DNA from: NIC37A-2 sp050289625
Lineage (GTDB): Bacteria > Myxococcota_A > Polyangia > Polyangiales > Polyangiaceae
Direction: 5' to 3'
Assembly (NCBI GenBank): GCA_050289625.1
Contig: JBNKGC010000319.1
Location: 1 to 5,217 of the forward strand
Length of the DNA: 5,217 bases
Shown in pieces: positions 3,059 to 5,217 of the stretch (its first letter is position 1; every line of letters starts with the position of its first letter). A program made the position numbers and the translations under genes. The notes beneath the pieces are model-generated. The model did no database searches. It was not told the DNA's origin and saw nothing but the letters and a program-made list of their open reading frames with translations.

Positions 3059-5217
3059 TCACTCGGCAGGCGGCGGCACAAAAGGCACCGGCGGCTGGGC
3101 GACTAAGGTGCGAGGCAGATACGACGAGCCGTTCAGCTGCCGCCGGCTGGTGCTCTTCTGCACTTCCACGACCGGCCCGGTCATCGCATCGGAATCACTC
3201 AGCAAAACCGGTCGGACCTCGACCCCGACCGCCCCCCGACCACCCCCGACCGGTTTGTTGTCGTAGTCGTGTTTGTGGGGGTTCGTGGTGCCGCTTCGGG
3301 CATCGACACCCCACGCGAGCGAGTACACGAAGCGCTGCGAGTGCCGCTCGCGGTGCACGTTCAGGTACTCCATCTCGACCAGGCGCCCGAGGTGGAGCTT
3401 CAGCTGCGTGTTGCCGAGCTGCGTCTGCTCCCGCACCTCTCGACGCGTGAACCGCACGTCGATGCGGTCGATGCCACGCGCTTCCGCACGCTCTTGCACC
3501 ATGCGGTCGAGTTGCTTAAGGAGTTCGCGGGTCTTCGGGGGGAGCTGGTCTTCCGCTGACCGCAGCACTTCGCCCACGAGCTGGTCGGCCACGGCGATGT
3601 CTTCCCGCGTCACCTCGATGTACTGCACCTTCCGGCCCCGGTGCTCCGCCGTCTTCACCGGGCGCTGATACTGGTGAAGCAAGGCAATCGAACGGATCAA
3701 CGTCAGGTACTTCATGTGATCCCGACGGCTCCGCGTCTGCTGGTCCACGAACGTCAGCTCCTCCGCGAAGGGGTTCGCTACGAGCAGAGGCCGCAGCAGC
3801 CGCTGCGCGTTCTGGTGAAGCCCCATCAACCGGCCTCGCTCTTCGTTTTCGAGAAGGCCCTCCAGCGTCTGCGACCACCTCTGACGCTCGTGGATCGCCT
3901 GCGTTTGCTCGCGGGTTTCGTCGACCGTGAGCACGATGCAGCGGTTCAGAAGCTCTTCGTCCACTTCGAGAGCCGTGGTCGTCAGGAAGATCATCACCGG
4001 ACCTTGCACCCGGTATTCGTGCGTCACGAGCCGTCCCGTCGCAGGATCCTTCCCGGTCGAGGCAATGGTGAGTTCGCCTTCGGATTGCAAAAGCTTCAGC
4101 GCGTACGAGGCTCGCTCCGCTCCCTCCTCTTCCGCGATGGCGAGGATCTTGTGCGAGAGGTTCGTCTCGCCCATGTAGAACAGCGACTGCCCCGTCATCG
4201 CCGAGTACTGCACCCGCTCTTCGTCCGGCATCATCCGCAGCACCGCGTCCATCAGGCTCGATTTGCCCGCCGCCGACGAGCTCTGCACCACGATCGCTAG
4301 CGGCTGCTCGAGCTTCCGGCTGCTCGCCGCGAGATAGGCGAGAAGCTTGTTCGTCGTCTCGCCGACGAGGCCGCACCGGTCCATGTCCGCGCTGATGCGC
4401 TCGAGCAGCCGCGGGCTGCGGAGCAGGTCGAGCGCTTCGCTGCGTTCTTCGGCGCTCAGTTCGACCGGGCGCTGGCCCACTTCTTCGCCTTGCCGGAGCA
4501 GCTCTTCCTGCAGCTTTTCGAGCTTCAACAGCACCTCGCCGAGATCACGCTTCAGGATGCGTTCTTCGGCCCCGACTTCTTCGGCGGCTTGCTTCAAGAA
4601 GCCTGCTCGATGCCTTGCCGAATAAAGGTCGAGGCTGTCGACGTGGAAGCCTCCGGTTTCGCGCGAGACGAAGAGATTCACCTTCAGAATGCCTGGTGAG
4701 GTGTTCTTCGGAAGCCCCCGCACTCGCCAACGCCGATCCCCGAGCTCCAGCACCACCTCGTCGCAAGGACCGACTACCTCCACCTCTGCCCGCGGCGCCT
4801 TCGGGGCAACTAAGGAAGGAACTCTCTCCTCGTGTTCGCGGGGCTCGTCGGCCTCGGCGGGCGCCTCTCGCTCGGCGACGTCTGCGGGTGGCTCCGCGCT
4901 GATGGTCTCCGCCTCTCCCTCGCCTGCCGCCAGCTCCTCTTCCTTTTTAGCTGCCTTCGAAACCTCTGCCGGTGGGGGCGAGGCCGGTGGTCTTGCCACC
5001 TGCTCCGCAATGACTCGCCCCATCGATTCGGCTGCGCTGAGCACCGCTCCGAGCGCCTTCGATGACGGCTGCACCTTCTGGGCGTACTCGTTCGCGTCCA
5101 TCCCTTTCGGAAACTCCACCCGCAAAGACTCGATGCCGAACTCGGCGAGTTCATCGTATCCCCTGCACAACCCCCCTTGTTCCCGGCGCGAGTCATTTGG
5201 AGCAGGCTGATGCCCAT
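3059..5217 (-). CDS. TOPRIM primase / P-loop ATPase fusion, C-terminal part (N-terminus beyond right edge)
   Basis: The frame is open from the window edge to a TGA at 3059-3061. Residues are numbered here from a TTG at 5168-5170, giving 703. Residues 5-45 (ELAEFGIESLRVEFPKGMD, then ANEYAQKV) look like the end of the TOPRIM domain of CHC2/TOPRIM mobile-element primases. A Pro/Ala/Glu-rich linker covers about 52-135. A conserved segment with RWRVRGLPKN and VNLFVSRETGGFHVDSLDLYSARHR follows at 147-188, then a charged helix. The ATPase domain has a Walker A at 297-304 (SSSAAGKS, first Gly replaced by Ser), a Walker B-like ILAIAEEE at 342-349, a sensor-like FLTTT at 395-399 and an arginine-finger candidate R410. 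A winged helix (FTRREVREQTQLGNTQLKLHL) lies at 574-594. The tail after 620 is Gly/Pro/Val-rich and looks variable. The likely role is priming and unwinding DNA for a mobile element. The zinc finger and most of TOPRIM are not in the window, and the TOPRIM motif near 5171-5197 looks frame-split, so the N-terminal half may be damaged. Confidence 0.8.
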   Translation of the reverse strand, partial: GHQPAPNDSRREQGGLCRGYDELAEFGIESLRVEFPKGMDANEYAQKVQPSSKALGAVLSAAESMGRVIAEQVARPPASPPPAEVSKAAKKEEELAAGEGEAETISAEPPADVAEREAPAEADEPREHEERVPSLVAPKAPRAEVEVVGPCDEVVLELGDRRWRVRGLPKNTSPGILKVNLFVSRETGGFHVDSLDLYSARHRAGFLKQAAEEVGAEERILKRDLGEVLLKLEKLQEELLRQGEEVGQRPVELSAEERSEALDLLRSPRLLERISADMDRCGLVGETTNKLLAYLAASSRKLEQPLAIVVQSSSAAGKSSLMDAVLRMMPDEERVQYSAMTGQSLFYMGETNLSHKILAIAEEEGAERASYALKLLQSEGELTIASTGKDPATGRLVTHEYRVQGPVMIFLTTTALEVDEELLNRCIVLTVDETREQTQAIHERQRWSQTLEGLLENEERGRLMGLHQNAQRLLRPLLVANPFAEELTFVDQQTRSRRDHMKYLTLIRSIALLHQYQRPVKTAEHRGRKVQYIEVTREDIAVADQLVGEVLRSAEDQLPPKTRELLKQLDRMVQERAEARGIDRIDVRFTRREVREQTQLGNTQLKLHLGRLVEMEYLNVHRERHSQRFVYSLAWGVDARSGTTNPHKHDYDNKPVGGGRGAVGVEVRPVLLSDSDAMTGPVVEVQKSTSRRQLNGSSYLPRTLVAQPPVPFVPPPAE
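3205..3256. repeat. CCCCGACC iterated at helical spacing within an 11-bp inverted repeat
   Basis: AAACCGGTCGG at 3205-3215 is the exact reverse complement of 3246-3256. Between and into the right arm, CCCCGACC starts at 3223, 3234 and 3244, every 10-11 bp. It lies in the variable 3' tail of the primase gene, where it encodes a Gly/Val/Arg-rich stretch between KPVG and RPVL. The spacing resembles an iteron-type protein-binding array, but a low-complexity protein tail in GC-rich DNA could also produce it. Confidence 0.45.

Noticed and set aside
1841..3106. A 421-codon open frame on the plus strand opposite the recombinase
   Set aside because: It is antisense to a protein with all six catalytic residues in order. 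Its translation is rich in Arg, His and Pro with no recognisable motif, as expected for a shadow frame in GC-rich DNA.
3516..4376. A 286-codon minus-strand frame inside the primase
   Set aside because: It overlaps the P-loop ATPase part in another frame and is Arg/Ala/Asp-rich low-complexity translation, so it is a shadow.
4810..5217. A minus-strand frame beginning MGISLLQMTRAGNK at the right edge as a separate gene
   Set aside because: Only the RAGNK part makes sense, as a piece of the TOPRIM motif. The rest is Arg/Ser-rich shadow of the primase linker, so it is treated as a sign of a frame disruption, not a gene.

Overview
The window is GC-rich DNA that looks like an accessory region of a myxobacterium-like genome (Myxococcota). 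This is inferred from two protein families: an Rpn/PD-(D/E)XK-type protein beginning MPSAIHE, and an Rhs core of the KEEDVEVGLQYFGKR type. Both are common and multi-copy in those genomes as I remember them, and no search was run. There is no rRNA, tRNA or CRISPR array that I can see, and no housekeeping gene.

Layout. (1) Bases 1-618, minus strand: the last part of an Rhs core followed by a variable C-terminal tip, running off the left edge. The rest of the Rhs protein is missing upstream, so this is an orphan tip or a truncated gene. (2) Bases 619-806: a short gap with a 9-bp direct repeat and a weak possible promoter. (3) Bases 807-1658, plus strand: an Rpn-like PD-(D/E)XK protein with a GTG start, followed by a strong hairpin terminator at 1690-1729. 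(4) Bases 1730-2005: a structured non-coding stretch. It holds G-rich repeat units with one compensatory base-pair change, a long GC hairpin that overlaps a four-tract G-quadruplex motif, and a 130-bp imperfect inverted repeat with perfect 17-bp ends. (5) Bases 1994-5217, minus strand: a two-gene operon. A large TOPRIM primase / P-loop ATPase fusion, whose N-terminus lies beyond the right edge, is followed after 15 bp by a complete tyrosine recombinase. The recombinase stop codon lies inside the right arm of the 130-bp inverted repeat.

How it fits together. A primase-helicase-like protein co-transcribed with a tyrosine recombinase suggests a replicating or self-mobilising integrative element. 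The 130-bp inverted repeat beside the recombinase is the natural candidate for an element end, a folded recombination site or a structured RNA. The Rhs tip and the Rpn-like gene are typical accessory neighbours and need not belong to the same element.

Main uncertainties. The recognisable TOPRIM motif at the right edge appears split between two frames, so the primase may be damaged, frameshifted or mis-sequenced. The Rhs piece has a stop codon just before its recognisable core. The function of the intergenic repeats is unknown.
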